DNA of 64,000 nt from NCBI GenBank assembly GCA_019722365.1, contig JADFUC010000266.1:62001-126000 (forward strand), in the 5' to 3' direction. The notes under the pieces are model-generated. The model saw nothing but the letters and a program-made list of their open reading frames with translations. It was not told the origin of the DNA and made no database searches. The translations under genes and the position numbers were made by a program. Shown here piece after piece: positions 51,762 through 64,000 of the stretch. This DNA comes from Lithospermum erythrorhizon. Its lineage: Eukaryota; Streptophyta; Magnoliopsida; Boraginales; Boraginaceae. Position 1 is the first letter of the stretch; the number at the start of each line of letters is the position of its first letter.

Positions 51762-54593
51762 TCATTTCCAAGTGCTTCCATCACATGGAGAGCATCCTTC
51801 TTGAGCAATATCAGTGATTTGCAACCCTGTATCATAGATAACTCCATTCTTCCAATCTGCAGGAAGCACACTTTTTGCCCAATACCATTTTCCATCATAC
51901 CCTGAAGTTACAAGAAACCTAAATTGCAATGCACCCTCTGGTACTCTACTTGTGTCCCAAACTGCCCCATGATTTATGCTCATGTAATTCCAATTTATTC
52001 CTCCTACCTAAAATAGATCAAAACCCAAAAAATAAATTATTAAATGATCAATAATAAACTTCATTCTTGTAGTCATAGTTGTGAACTAATACAAGTTCTA
52101 TTTCATATACTCGTTAGGCTGATTTAACCTTGAACAAATTAAGTGGCATATAGTTCCCACTATTCAAAAGAATAGATAAAATAAAATTACTGAGATTAAT
52201 TGTCAAAATGGTCCCAAAAAATGAGATCAAGTTGCGTTTTGGTCCTTGATAGTTCAAATAATATTGGTATTTAGTTCATGAAAGTAGCTATATGGATGCG
52301 ATTTCATCCCTTGCTTGGTCTCGTGCACAAATTGTGTAATTAACAATTTCGTGAAATTAGGGACCAAATCACTCCCATGCACATAACCACTTTCAGGGCC
52401 ATCGAGAACTAAAACGCAACTTGATCTCACTATCTAGGACCAAATATGTAATTAACTCAAGTTTAATATATCAAATTGTAGACTAAAGTGGAAAGGTTAA
52501 ATGTTTATTTACCTGGGCAACATCAGCTCCTACAATTTCAGTTTGTCCTCCTTGGTAAAGAAACTTGATTGATAAATAATGTGGTTTCTGGCTAGATTCT
52601 TCCACACGGATAGCTAAGTTCTTGTTTTTGTAATTGCAAGGTACCCTGTTCATAATTTTTTTAGAATTTGGGTTATAAATCAATTCATTACCACAATGTC
52701 AATAAAGTACATTCATAATAAAATTTAAGCTAAAAAAACCGTTCATAAGCAATTTTTTTGTTACTATATTAATTTTTTCTAACATATAACATAGTTGTCG
52801 GTAACTTTATATTTTGCACACAAATTAATTATTGTAAGAAAAAAAAGTGAAATGAGGGTTACAAAACACAATATAGTAGCCACAAAATAAATTTAATAAT
52901 GTGTTAAGAAGTGAAATGTGGGTTAAAAAACTTAATAAACTATTAGGATTAACCTAATGACCACGAGATGTTAAACATCACAAGCTTCTAGTCAATTAAG
53001 GATTAAAAAACTCAATATAGTAACCAGAAAATAATTCTTCGGACTAAAGCTTAAGATTCTAATTCGAACTCATATATCTCTCTAAGCAATATAGTTGAAT
53101 TAATTACCTCTTGTAGTCAACGTCAACAATTCCAAGTTTGATAAGGTCAGGACCCTTGCCCTTCACAGCCATGGCAGCAAAAGCTCTGCTACTCACCACA
53201 AAATCAGTCTGATTACTTTGATTCAAATCAGTGACCACCACAGTGACCCCTGATTTGCTACATAAATTTGGTGCATTTTTGCACCTAATTTGGAAACAGG
53301 CACCACAACCAGCACCCTCTTTGTAGATGCTGGGAATGGCAGCTGCAAGGTTTCCATTCTTGTTGAGGTCTTGTGCCAGAGATCCATAGCCACATGCACC
53401 GGCTGCATTAAAAATGACCAACGTCAAAACAAATAATCTAATACTTCCTCTGAATTATCCCTCCGTATCAATATAATTCTGGATTCGTATCAATATAAAC
53501 GATCTGTACCCTCAATTCAAAACAATCGACGCTCGATTTTTAAAATTTAACTTCGAATTCACACTTTAAGTTAATTATTTTTAAAATATAAAATTTATAT
53601 ACTGACTGCTCCTTTTAAAATACTTTCATAATATTAATTTTTAATTTTTTAATAAATATAACTAAAGAGAATTAAAGATTTATCTCGAGCATGTAAAGAA
53701 AGCCGAATTGTTTTGATCGATGAAAGTATCAAAATAACATTGTTTTAAAGAAAAATTGATTATTTATTTTGGCGAATACAACTAGACAAGTTTAAAAAAA
53801 TTTGTAACATCATTATTTTGTCAACAATTATTCTTATTTTTATTTATTGATAATGATTAGCTTGATAAAGTATTTTTAGGCTAAACGGTCATAGAAGTAA
53901 CACAACACCTAGCTATTAGAATCGTCTAACAGAAAAAGGGATGGAGGGATTAATAATGTTGCATCAACTGCATTGGTTATACATAACACAGAAAAATATA
54001 TTGGAACAGACAACTAGACAATGTTGGCGATAACACATGGTACTGAATCAGAATTTAATGTAGAGATCTACCTAGTTATAAAATAATGTTTGGAATGAGT
54101 AAATAAAATACTTGTAACGGTAATGTTTTAGGGGAGACAAGGCAAAAAATATATTTTTTGTGAATGTACAAGTTTTAAGACTCGTGGGTACTTGAGTATC
54201 TAGCATTTTTACAAGTGATAATAATGTTCGTGACATAATCATAATTTTTATATAAGAAAAATGACATGACTAGACACCATTCAAGTAAGGAAAAATATAA
54301 AGATGGGGTCGGACGACATAATTTGGAAAAAATGAATATATTCTTTGAAAATTATACTAATAACAATTATAGTTCATTGTAAAAAATCTAAAAGATTAGT
54401 GGGTCAAAATGATTTACATGCTTAAATTTCAAGAAAATAATAGAAAATACCACTTATAAGGTAACTTACATTGAAGGGCAGAGGCTTTGGAGAAAAAGGC
54501 AACCTTGCTTTCGTGGACGCAACGATCACAGGCAGTTGCAACAACAGAAATGAACAAAACCAAGAGTAAACATAAAGATAGACGAAAAGCCAT
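51762..54593 (-). CDS. Expansin-like A (EXLA) protein
   Basis: Secreted cell-wall protein of the expansin superfamily. Four exons (54593-54470, 53402-53108, 52645-52513, 52007-51762) join in frame into 265 residues, the usual EXLA length. Residues 1-21 are a signal peptide (hydrophobic [15 protein letters not shown]), cleaved before CDRC. Domain 1 (double-psi beta-barrel, GH45-like) shows [30 protein letters not shown] and [20 protein letters not shown]. Where alpha- and beta-expansins have the HFD motif, this protein has [12 protein letters not shown], as is normal for EXLA. Domain 2 (CBM63-like) contains [32 protein letters not shown] and the tail [11 protein letters not shown] typical of EXLA. 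Wall-loosening activity has not been established for the EXLA class, so the function is not certain. A TATA box lies 100 bp upstream. Confidence 0.95.
52196..52457. repeat. Fold-back (hairpin) element in EXLA intron 3
   Basis: The left arm (about 52196-52312) and the right arm (about 52352-52457) are inverted copies of each other over nearly their whole length. The core GAGATCAAGTTGCGTTTT at 52223-52240 is matched by its complement at about 52410-52427. Outer words (ATGGTCC and GGACCA) and inner words (CATGAAAGTAGC and CCACTTTCAGGG) also pair. The loop is about 40 nt. It is non-coding, has MITE-like size and lies fully inside the intron. Confidence 0.85.
53459..53730. mobile_element. MITE-like element in EXLA intron 1
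   Basis: The left end CCCTCCGTATCAATATAATT and the right end AATTGTTTTGATCGATGAAA are roughly inverted, and the first has the CCCTCCGT start seen in Stowaway-type elements. The interior is AT-rich. The ends are not sharply matched. Confidence 0.45.
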
Positions 54594-54692
54594 CTTTTTG
54601 GTACAAAAAACTAAAGAAATTTAATGAAAGAAAGTGATCAATTCACAAAGGAGAGCTTACTAGCTTAGTGAACGTTTGTTCTGAAGTCTTGG

Positions 54693-54700
54693 TATTTATA
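54693..54700 (-). promoter_or_regulatory. TATA box of the EXLA gene
   Basis: The minus strand reads CTATAAATACC, giving TATAAATA exactly 100 bp upstream of the ATG at 54593. A transcription start about 30 nt downstream would leave a leader of about 70 nt, which is typical. Confidence 0.75.
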
Positions 54701-55734
54701 GAGTTTGTCACAAAATAAATGGTGGATATAGAAGTGGGGACAAGTGTAGGACTATAGTAGTCATAAAAGTGTGAAATCGTTAAATTAATGGACTCTCGAG
54801 GTCCCTACTTTAAGATATTACGGAGGAGTTAATTACTGAATGTGACTCAATTGATCAGAAGAGAAGAAATTTTATTTTAATCACTTTAATACAAAAACGT
54901 TCCTTATAAAAATTGAACCCACATTACATGAAATATTTTGGTTTTTTATTAATTGAGCCGGATCATGACTATAATAGTGATGAAAATATTGGTCAGTGCC
55001 TAAGTGGTGAGCAGAAAGTGTGAAATCTGACAATTTTTTAGTTGAAAAAAAGGAGGGAGTGGTAATGTAGATGTGGTGCCTTAGTGCATTACAGAATGAA
55101 ATGGGAACAACTGGACAATGAATTGGAACAACGCGTGGGCATATATGCGTGTACGCGGTGTCGCGGTCACACTAAAATAGTACTTACTCCACTCAGGTTT
55201 GAATTGACTCGATTTTAAATGGTATGTTATATTTTCTCTATCTCTAAATGATTGATGTTTTAGCATAATGTTTTTATATCAAAATATTTATTTTTGCGCT
55301 TTCAACAGAACTTTTTATAATTTTTCCCTATATATCCCTACTCTTTTCTTTATATTTTTATGTGGGCCTAATGACTTCTCTCATAATTATTAGCTCACGC
55401 TTAAATCTACACTATTAATTCTATAAAGAAAAAAATTAAGTCATAGTAATGTGTTCGTATTTTTTAGATACAATGAGTAGGGAAGATCGAAATATGCGCT
55501 TACGGTAAGCATATCCTTCTGCCTTAGAACCCGCTCAACCTTGGCCAAGTATCTATCAATGTTCATCAATTGACGCTAGAACTCTTTAGTTTATCGTTTG
55601 CGTCATGTATCCGTCAGTATTCTAAAGTCAGTAGCTCGCATCACGCATAATTCCCTGACGCTTTTAAGCCAAGAATGGATAAAGCGTAATATTTAGGCGA
55701 TTAAGCACAATATTATACGACATGAAGTCGATGA

Positions 55735-55792
<58 letters not shown>

Positions 55793-56150
55793 TACTTGGG
55801 GAAGGACCTGCATTCAGAGTATAAGGTATTACTACACGCCTTTCTTTCATTGGAGCAATACGACAGCGGAAAAAATTGCTTCCTTAAATTCCTGCCTCAT
55901 TTGTAATGAATGATTACTTCATATACTAAAGCCATAATCAATCACATCATCGCTCTTACTCATTTATTAATATCTATAAATCACAATGAGTGGGATATTA
56001 ATATTATTTTAAATGTTCTCATTCCCTCGGGAGTATCCGCCTCTAAAAACGCCCATCACCATCGGGTGATCCGCCCGGCGAGTTTGTAAAAGTGAGCCGC
56101 AAGCAGATAAAGACGCGAATACGCTTCCCATCAATGCAAATAATTATTCT
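54701..56150. other. AT-rich spacer
   Basis: Includes the EXLA upstream promoter region and, from about 55450, less AT-rich sequence that looks retroelement-derived. No gene was seen. The TA microsatellite at 55739-55790 lies inside. Confidence 0.5.
55739..55790. repeat. (AT)n microsatellite
   Basis: About 26 uninterrupted AT dinucleotides. Confidence 0.95.
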
Positions 56151-56696
56151 TTATGGGACGAACTCCGAATACTGCCTCGGGCTTCCATCCTCGGGAACCA
56201 AGTCACGCTGTGGTCCATCTCACCTTTTATAAAGTAGCCTTGCACTTTCTTTTCACTTTTGTACTTTCAACTTTTGAACTCCCATTCTTATTTTCCTCGA
56301 ACCGCCCCCAAAGACAAGCCATCTTCTTCCTTTTCTTCATCTTCACCTATGCATCTTTTCAGATTTTTAAACTTCCCTTTTCGTACTCTCAGGTCATCGC
56401 TTGTGATATCAGAAGGATTCAAGGCTTTCAGGAACGTGTTTATTCACCTCTTTACCCAGATACCCTCGTATATCTGATGTCCCAAAAAGATTTTCCACTT
56501 TCTCCATCGTTCTTGCAACTTTGTCCCAAAAGGATTGTCCACTTTCTCCCTTAAACCCTCAACTCCTATAAGGTTCTTACTTCTTGAAAATTCTTCCCTT
56601 TTGTGGTATAATTCTTTACTTTGCCTATAAAATTCTTTATTTTTGGTGTAATTGTTAGAAATCAATGGATATTGATTTTAATAATTATGACTGTCA

Positions 56697-57600
56697 TGAC
56701 AATTGTCAGAATAATTCATTTCCTAGTTTAGTTAGAACGAGATTACTAAACTAAACGCTCACAATAGTAATTGTAATTACTACTGGGTTCTCATGATAAT
56801 ACTGGTGATTACGCTTATCAAGGATCTCATTCATAATCGCGTATATACTAATAATAATGGTCAATTATATTATTATACAACTACTATTATCCGGGACTCT
56901 TAAAAAGTGTCAGCTAATACTACATAATGACGCCAATTATATTTCATGTGTATGAAATTAAACAATACTTAAGCAAATCGAGCTGCTTATCAGAATCATC
57001 AATATTCTCGAGCAGAAACTTTACATTAATAATGTAAAAATATTAATTGGATGAACTCGAATTAATTAACTTGATAGTTAATTAAATAGTTAGTTGAACT
57101 TGTTAATAACTCAAGAAGTATTTTACTTAACCACTGGGCTTAATTAAACGAAATTTCTGGGCCTCATTAATTATTCTATTGGCTTTACGTTAAATATCAA
57201 TATGTTTCTTATTTAAAGGACGATTAGGAAGTTATTATTAGTTTAATCATAACTCCAATCATTAGAAAAGGTTTTTCACCTCCCCAATTTTACTTATCCG
57301 TGAATTTCAAGTGCTTAAACTCAGTGTTTCACTCTTGATTTTTAAACTCAAGCATGTGATTCAACCATCCTCAAAAGGATCAAACTTGGGGAGGCACTAC
57401 TAGTCAAGTGTTTGCATTGGAATTCAAAGGCGGTTTCGTGAAAGAATTGACGGCGATTTATCTCCACGAATCGTAGCATTTCCTCGTATTAATATATTGT
57501 TATATATTATTTAGATATGATTTTATGATAATTAAATTGATTCTGGTATGCTATTTGTTTAAATTTTTATTCGAAATATGCATATTTTTCCATCAGTAAT
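56697..57600 (+). repeat. LTR-like repeat R1, copy c
   Basis: Colinear with 9943-10845. It begins TGACAATTGTC; then AGTAATTGTAATTACTACTG aligns with AGTAATTGTATATTACTAGTG. ATTATTATACAACTACTATTATC is followed by GTTAGTTGAACTTGTTAATAACT, and near the end GGAATTCAAAGGCGG aligns with GGAATTCAAAGGGAGG at about 10678. This is the third copy in the window. Confidence 0.6.
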
Positions 57601-58139
57601 TAGACATACTATTCTTGTTAATTGACTGACCTTTCCCCTTTCCCCAGCCTCTAAAAACTCCCCTGTGGAATGTTATAGACGCAAATACCAACTGTGTACG
57701 ACTATATACCTCTATGGACGCAGACGTTCAATATGGAAATTTAATCTTTACTCCCTATTTTGACCCATTCGCTAATGCGGGCTCTCAAAATGCGAGGAAA
57801 CCTACGACGTGCTATTCGCTAAATCGACAACTATCCAACCTCAGGACTTCGCTTGCCCGATGCGAACCAAACACATCCAGCGGGTTCTTCTAATCAAGCG
57901 GTTGAACCTCCTGCCGAGGGAGGTGTTTTGAAGTCGACGGGTGAGCGCGCAACTCACGACCTTCCTTCTTATCTTGTCAATTCGCTTCCGCTTCTTTTAC
58001 TTTGATTCCTAACCTGGATATCAAGGAGCATTTATCCCGGACGATACGGGTATCGAGTTCGCAGGCAAGTCCATAACGGGCGCCCATGAACGAGGAAGCG
58101 ATATAGAGGAGCTTTTGTCCGTGATAGACTTTATTTTTA

Positions 58140-58680
58140 GAAGCTTTTCCCTCGACGCGATCGCTATTTAGTATGTTTGTGAACAATTTGCTACAGCACA
58201 TAAATAGGGCTCCAGGGCAAGTCCATCCGATTGATATTTTCTTAGTCGCCTGCGGAAATAACAGCCCGAGTACAAGCAATTGTCCCTCTATTCGCCAAAC
58301 GTTTCACCTCTAAACACAGATCCTTTGACACTTTGATAGGAGTGAAAGGGGTGGGCGACTGAGTAAGAACTTCCTAGCCGACTCTCGCCCAAATAAATTC
58401 ATCGGGGAAATAGATTCAATAGACGTGGTTCTTTATACGGGAGGCATGTGACCAAGTGGTTCCAACCGATGAACCACCTCAAGTAGGTTCTCTATACGCG
58501 AGAGATTCCACCTTCATAAAAAACCAAGTTCAAGTGCTTCGACAGGTGATTCCGGTAAAACCCTCCTAGAAAGCCTATTGCGAGGAAAGTGTTTTAATCA
58601 TGCAGGTCGATCCATGATAAGATGTATAATCCCTATAACAATCCTCCAGTTACTTGGGTATATATCCTTGTATTCCCCTT
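58140..58680 (+). pseudogene. Gag-like fragment of a plant Ty3 element
   Basis: Plus-strand translation with stops gives FVNNLLQHINRAPGQVHPID followed by IFLVACGNNSPS, then ADSRPNKFIGEIDSID and TKWFQPMNHLK. This resembles the N-terminal domain of the large plant Ty3-associated gag-like proteins (family pattern with xxINRAPGQxxPxxWxxL...RPNKFxGxIxSxKxW). Recognition is from memory and the fragment is non-functional. Confidence 0.5.
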
Positions 58681-59439
58681 TGTAATATACTTTTATTTTG
58701 ACTTGTCTTGATCTAAATTTCTTGTATTCTGCTTAGCCAATGCTCGGGGAACTGGCTCGTAGGCGGCGGATCCCACCAAAGTGGAGGTGGCGGCTATGAA
58801 AGGTAAGCACCTACCTCGCTTCAAGAGCTGGGCCAGGCCTGCAACCGGCCGAATTTCTAAATAGCGACTTATCCCTATCTTCCCCTCGGCGAGAGGTTCT
58901 CCAACTTTGATGTTTCCACTTTCTTCTAAACGAGCCAAGTTCAAGCTTTACACAAGGAGTAACCGCTCCTACTCTCCAAATGTAGCACTCATTAAATCAA
59001 GTACTCTTGACGACGAGTTAACCGCCGCTTCCACAATAGACTTCAAAGGAAAAGTTAGTGCCCCCTTCTTCTGTTCGCTCTTCTAAAGCCATCCTCCCCC
59101 TCTTGACGAAGACTGGCATAAACTCCAAAAATATCATGGAAAGAGCAACCGCTAATGGCGAGGTCTTTGGATTGTTATACCGCCTAATTATACGGTTGCC
59201 CTTATACTCTTCCGAACGCCTATCTATCACAGGTCTATAATAAACGCATTTAAGTGCTTACGCGGTTCACCCTCTTCTTCGGGTCGAAGAGGGATGAAAA
59301 TGTTTTCCAACACCCCATGGACGCCCTTTCTCCCTATCCGCCTCTACATGATAAAGCTATTTCTCTGTTTAATTTCCTTTATATATTTTTAAGTTCTCGT
59401 CTAATCTCATTCTTCATTCTGTTCTCATAGGCTCTCAAC

Positions 59440-60000
59440 GCCAACTATGCTTAAGATGTGTTGTCTGAGCAGACCCAAGCAGAGTTGGAAGCCGCCCAAT
59501 CTCACTAAAAGAGAGGGAGGAAGAGCTGAATAGCGCCAAGAGGCCAAGTCTCACTAAAAAGAGTAGGAGGAAGAGTCAATAGCACCGCTGGCGTCCTTTC
59601 CACCGAGGAACTAAAGTGGAGAAATTAGCAAGAAGCAGGCGTGCCACGGAGCTCAACATGCGGGGCGGGTACAAAGAGACTGAGGCGTAGACGCAAAGCT
59701 GGGGAAGAGCTTACTCACTGCCTTTGGGCGAAAAGATGCGGAGAACTCGCTCCGCCAAAAAGCGAGGCCACCAAAAGAGCGGAGGGATACGTAAGCTCGC
59801 TTTTTGGAAGTTCGAGGCGCCCTTAAGCAAGCTGCTGATACTCAAGAGAAAGGCGGCCGCCCATACGTAAACCGGCAGTTTGATCTCTCATCAGAAAGCC
59901 AAGGAATTCGTTGATGTTGTAATCAACTTTGTTGACAAGTTTCAAGAGGAATGTCAGAGCCGCCTCATAGATAACGGAGGCCCTGTGAGTAAATATAAAA
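59440..60000 (+). pseudogene. Coiled-coil tail of the gag-like protein
   Basis: With frame changes, the translation reads AELEAAQSH, EREEELNSAK, KVEKLARSRRATELNMRG and finally ISHQKAKEFVDVVINFVDKF plus QEECQSRLIDNGGP (about 59890-59985). The Glu/Lys/Leu-rich heptads and the order coiled coil then a conserved C-terminal segment fit the gag-like protein begun at about 58140. A local repeat (GTCTCACTAAAA) occurs at about 59500-59570. Confidence 0.5.
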
Positions 60001-60010
60001 TGAGGCTCCT

Positions 60011-63000
60011 TTAGTAAATTTATTGATAATTTTTTTATAATGTAAAAATAAATAATCTTATAAATTTAAAAATAAATTTCATTCAATAGACTATTTCTTT
60101 AATATTCATTGAAAGTTTTGTTGCAAAAAATAAAACTCATCCGAAAAAAGTCAAATTCTCCTAAAGATTTCTCAAGAAAATCATCAATCAACTCTTTTCA
60201 GATCTAAATTTCTTCAAAATATATTTTCTATCGCTATCACCGTTAACCCATTGCTCTTTATTTTATTATCAATAACGAATGACTTCAACAATCTCAATTT
60301 CAAAACTTTCGCCTCCAAAAAATATTATTTTCTATTTTTATTTTTATTTCTAATTTTTTAAATATAAAAGACCTTGCACACTATATTAGCCCCTGTTTGT
60401 ATATTGATAGCAAAAGTCATCATATCAGTATGGAAGAGTTTGTGGTGTAAAGGTTGGATGCATGCGTAAGAGTTAGTTGTAGAGTTTATTGTGGTGATGA
60501 TTGCACTTATGATGGGTACGTTGGTTAAACACCTCAATTAGAGGTTATACATGGTTTGTATATGATTCTCATCTACTTTTATTAAATCTTTTTAAATAGA
60601 TGTAGCATGCTACTTTATATATATATATATATATATATGTATTTATAGTTTTTCTTTGATCATTGTCATTTATTTAAATGAAAGTTGAATAAATTATATG
60701 AAATATTTTATCTCAATGTTATTTTTATGTTACCGTGAGTAACCATCGCCAAGACAAATAAATTGGGTGATGATTTAATAGATCTTATTAAAATCAAAAT
60801 CAAAACCATATGTATAATACAACAATATTTAAAATAAGTACAAGATTTGCTCTATTTGCAATTTTAGAAACTAATTATTTTTTAGTGAAATTACATAATT
60901 AGATAAAAATTTAATATATTGAGCTAAAGTAAAGTTATAAAATATAATAATATTCAAAAATTATTATAAGAGTTGTTAAACTAATTAATAATTAATTTGA
61001 GCTAATATATTTTAATTGAAACAACATTGATAGAGGAAATTTTGGTATTTTTCATAATAAAAAGTCTTACTTATTATATCTTAGCAAAAATAACATGAAT
61101 GAATATTAGTTTGCTTTCTTCAGTGATATATTTTGTTTAACTTATATAATAATATAAATAAGAATATATAGTATAAATAAAAATGTATATCTATAATCTA
61201 ATATACATACAATACTCAAGAAGTTTCTTCTATTTTCATAAAATTATATACAAAGAAATTTCCTTCATATAACTAATACGCCAATAATAAAAAATATAAG
61301 TACTTAATTTTTTAGTGCTACACTAATTTGAAATAAATGACTATGTAATAATTTACAAGTAAAGAAAAATATATGGCAAATTAAATTCATTAAGTTTTAG
61401 TGTAAATAAAAATTTTGATTACATTAGTCTTTACGATAAATCAAAACACATCACTAATGACTTCAATTAGGATTTTTATTTTACATTCTTTTGTCTCAAA
61501 TATATCATACAACCTCATCCCAAAATATTGGGAGAGTTTTTGCAATAATTAAAAATCTTAAAATTGGTTTCAATTTTGACCAAATATAGCCTAATGCAAA
61601 TAAGTGATAATGAAAGGTAAAAGATAAATTTAAATTTAAATTTGCATAATTATTGTGCAAAGTAGCCATTAACGAAAAGGATGGATGGAGTACTCATTTT
61701 CATTATAGTATACTGTATTGAATTCACTTTTCTATCGGATGTAATGAACTTCTAAGTTTTTCTTTTAAAAAAAAATTTATGATGCTAAGTTTCCTCATTC
61801 TTGTATGGATTAATTTAAATATTGATCTATACTACAAATTTAATGTGGTCGTGTTCGACTTATGAATATTAAAAATAAAGTCATGTTTTTAGTTTTCATT
61901 TTCGACATAAAGTTAGAACTAGAACCTATATTGTCATTATATTACTAGAATCATACATTCTCATTTAATAACATATTGTAAGATTCTCTTATAAGCGTAA
62001 ATTGGAATTACACTGAAATATATATTAATGTAGTTTTAACTTAACATTAGATGTTATAAAATAATTTTCATATTTTTTAAAACATGACAGAAATTGAAAC
62101 TAATTTCTCAATATGTCAAAGTAAATATTTTAACTCAAACAGGCAAATATGATTATATAAAATTGTTAGCTTATCACTTTAGACCATGTTAAATAGATAA
62201 TTACATACCCGTATTTATTGGGCAGAAAATAAAAAATTATAATAAATAATATTTTTAAACTATTTTTATATAACACACGAATATCTTACTAGCGATTACA
62301 AATCGCTCGATTCCTTTGTCTTATTTCCCTCGCTCTACGACGTCACATCAACGATATTACGACAAAGCTTCTAATTTAATATAAAATTTCCTAAAAAAAT
62401 GTAACATCCACTACACCAACTATTTTTAATATTTCGACACATATCTTTTAAGTATTTAATCAGGTCATGCTTTCTAAGACACGCGATTCACGCCACGATA
62501 AATATGTTTACGATCATGACATGTGTACTATTTTTTTCCTATAAATTAATCTTGAAATGAAAGAAAGATATATGTCATGATATTAACACAAACTATCACA
62601 TAAAAATTAACAATGATATAGACTTCATACAACCGTTGACTCTAAATTATTATTCCTTTAGAGGTTTACATGTAAGTCCTAACTAATGAATGTATCAATG
62701 ACTAAATGATTATATAGATATTATCATTGAATTATTATTAATAGTTGCTCAAGATGATCATTTACCAAAAAATGCATTGGAAATGAAAACGTCAAATAAT
62801 TTTGTTTAAAAGATATAATGACAAGTATACAAAATAAGGGAGGGTAACATTTTAATGTTGGTAAATGATTATTGAAATCATTTGGTTTGAATGAAAAAAT
62901 GGTATTGAAGATGTCAATGAGAGTCTGTGGGGTTTATGTAGTTAGGGAGTCCCATAGTGAAAGTCTATTTTGTAAGTGACCACTTTATATAATTAGTCGC

Positions 63001-63280
63001 TTTAGTCATGACTTAAACATAAACCCATGAGTATGCTTAAGCCTCCGAGGATGCAAGAGGGGAGCAAGTTCATGACAAACTGTTAATGTAAAACATTAGA
63101 CATGGAGAGGGGCCTAAGGTCCTCTTTCAACTCGGAGTTATATTTCGCACCCTCAAAAGTTTGAAAATTACTTTTGCATCCCAAAAGTCTGAAAAACTGT
63201 TGAACTATCCAATTTGAGCTGAAAAATTGCATTCATTAAGTTACTTTTGTTCAATTAATTCAGTACGCTTTCTTGCCTCG
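60011..63280. other. AT-rich spacer
   Basis: More than 3 kb of highly AT-rich sequence with no recognised gene or domain. A short TA tract lies at 60616-60638. Confidence 0.6.
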
Positions 63281-63289
63281 CCTTTGCCT

Positions 63290-64000
63290 TCTGGCCTGCT
63301 TTTTTTCGATTATTTTTTGTGAAACCGACTCTATCGGTTTTCTAAATACAAAACCATTTCGGGTTTGAAATTAATCTCGGGTTTGACTTGCCTGATTAAG
63401 CGCCACAAGCCTTGCCTCTGGCTTCTGCCTATTTTTCTCGTTTTATTAACATAATAGACTATTCAAACACATGCATAATAATAGATATAGATCCAAAACA
63501 GATTAGTAACAAATGATTCGAAACATTCACCAATTTCATGATTGTAAATTAAAACAAAGTACTAATAATTTCAAATTAAAATAGTTTCAAACGGGCCGCT
63601 AAACAAATTGCTTCTGAATAGTTCATCGCCAACAGATTGCTTTCAATTAGGTCACACGCTTTGATATAGCTTCTTTGACAAACGCTACTTGTTCATTACA
63701 CTATCATCTCTTTATCATATCTTTCTTTCCACCACTTCCAAATTCACTCCTCCTAAGGCATATTGGGGCTTATTTTGTCTTAGCCACTTTGTGTGCAACC
63801 AAAGCTTCTTAACAGTATCCTACTCCTAAAAAAAATTCCGATAACTTGCCCACTAAGAGTGATGTTTCTGCCTCGATTCACTTCTAGTTTTTTTCACTTT
63901 TTTGCGTGAAACTCCATTCTATCTCTGCTTTTTAAATACACAAATCATTTCGGGTTCGAAATTAATTCGGGTTTGAATCGGTTCGGCCGATGTCGGCTTT
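63290..64000. repeat. Direct repeat pair at the window end
   Basis: 63295-63410 and 63885-64000 share TTTTTT(C), GTGAAAC, TCTATC, AAATACA(C)AAA, CATTTCGGGTT(T/C)GAAATTAAT and CGGGTTTGA in the same order. The second copy continues past the end of the window. Spacing is about 590 bp. It could be a tandem unit or the LTRs of a very small element; no coding content. Confidence 0.6.

Larger units (their letters stand above)
56150..60010 (+). mobile_element. Decayed Ty3-type retrotransposon region with nested R1c
   Basis: Plus-strand gag-like pieces lie at about 58140-58460 and 59440-59990. The R1c LTR-like repeat (about 56697-57600) lies upstream, and 56040-56650 is less AT-rich, LTR-like sequence. 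No pol domain was recognised. Whether R1c belongs to this element or to an independent insertion is not resolved. Confidence 0.45.

Noticed and set aside
56153..56554. 133-codon plus-strand open frame
   Set aside because: Phe/Ser-rich composition, no domain, and location in LTR-like sequence just upstream of R1c.
58693..58944. 83-codon minus-strand open frame
   Set aside because: Antisense to the gag-like relic region, no recognisable residues, no splice partners.

Overview
This window is plant nuclear DNA. The genes are split by GT-AG introns, the encoded families (CDPK, RLCK-VII, plant U-box/ARM, expansin-like A) are plant families, and the spacer is AT-rich and full of retrotransposon and MITE debris. 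The protein sequences look like those of a eudicot; I cannot name the species. Every intact gene I could support lies on the minus strand. Coding frames were rebuilt by hand across splice sites, and all four close without a frameshift.

Layout. 1-15 kb: transposon graveyard. It holds a LINE relic with a DUF4283-like ORF1, endonuclease start and RT pieces (about 7.6-4.4 kb, minus), a Ty1/copia relic with a degenerate PBS and gag (about 9.07-11.15 kb, plus) split by an LTR-like repeat (R1b), a Stowaway-type MITE, and a 174-nt pure poly(A) run. 15.9-28 kb: a gene island of three genes in the same direction: a CPK5/6-like calcium-dependent protein kinase (565 aa), an N-myristoylation-type receptor-like cytoplasmic kinase of subfamily VII (429 aa), and a PUB15-like U-box/ARM E3 ligase (670 aa). 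28.8-33.8 kb: a degenerate Ty3-type element with two LTRs and a gag-only interior. 33.8-51.7 kb: gene-free repeats, including two related terminal-inverted-repeat-like elements (one with a minisatellite of about 7 units), a partial tandem array of 1.0-1.5 kb units, and small MITEs. 51.7-54.7 kb: an expansin-like A (EXLA) gene (265 aa) with a hairpin element in its third intron. 54.7-64 kb: AT-rich DNA, a third R1 copy, and a decayed Ty3-type gag with a coiled-coil tail.

How the genes might work together: CDPK, RLCK-VII and PUB proteins all belong to families used in calcium and immune or stress signalling at the plasma membrane. That is family knowledge; functional linkage through neighbourhood is only a weak inference. 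The least expected structures are the duplicated segment in the probable leader intron of the CDPK gene, the nearly perfect fold-back element in the EXLA intron, the minisatellite-bearing paired elements at 37-44 kb, the gag-only LTR element, and the poly(A) run. I saw no CRISPR array, rRNA or convincing tRNA gene.
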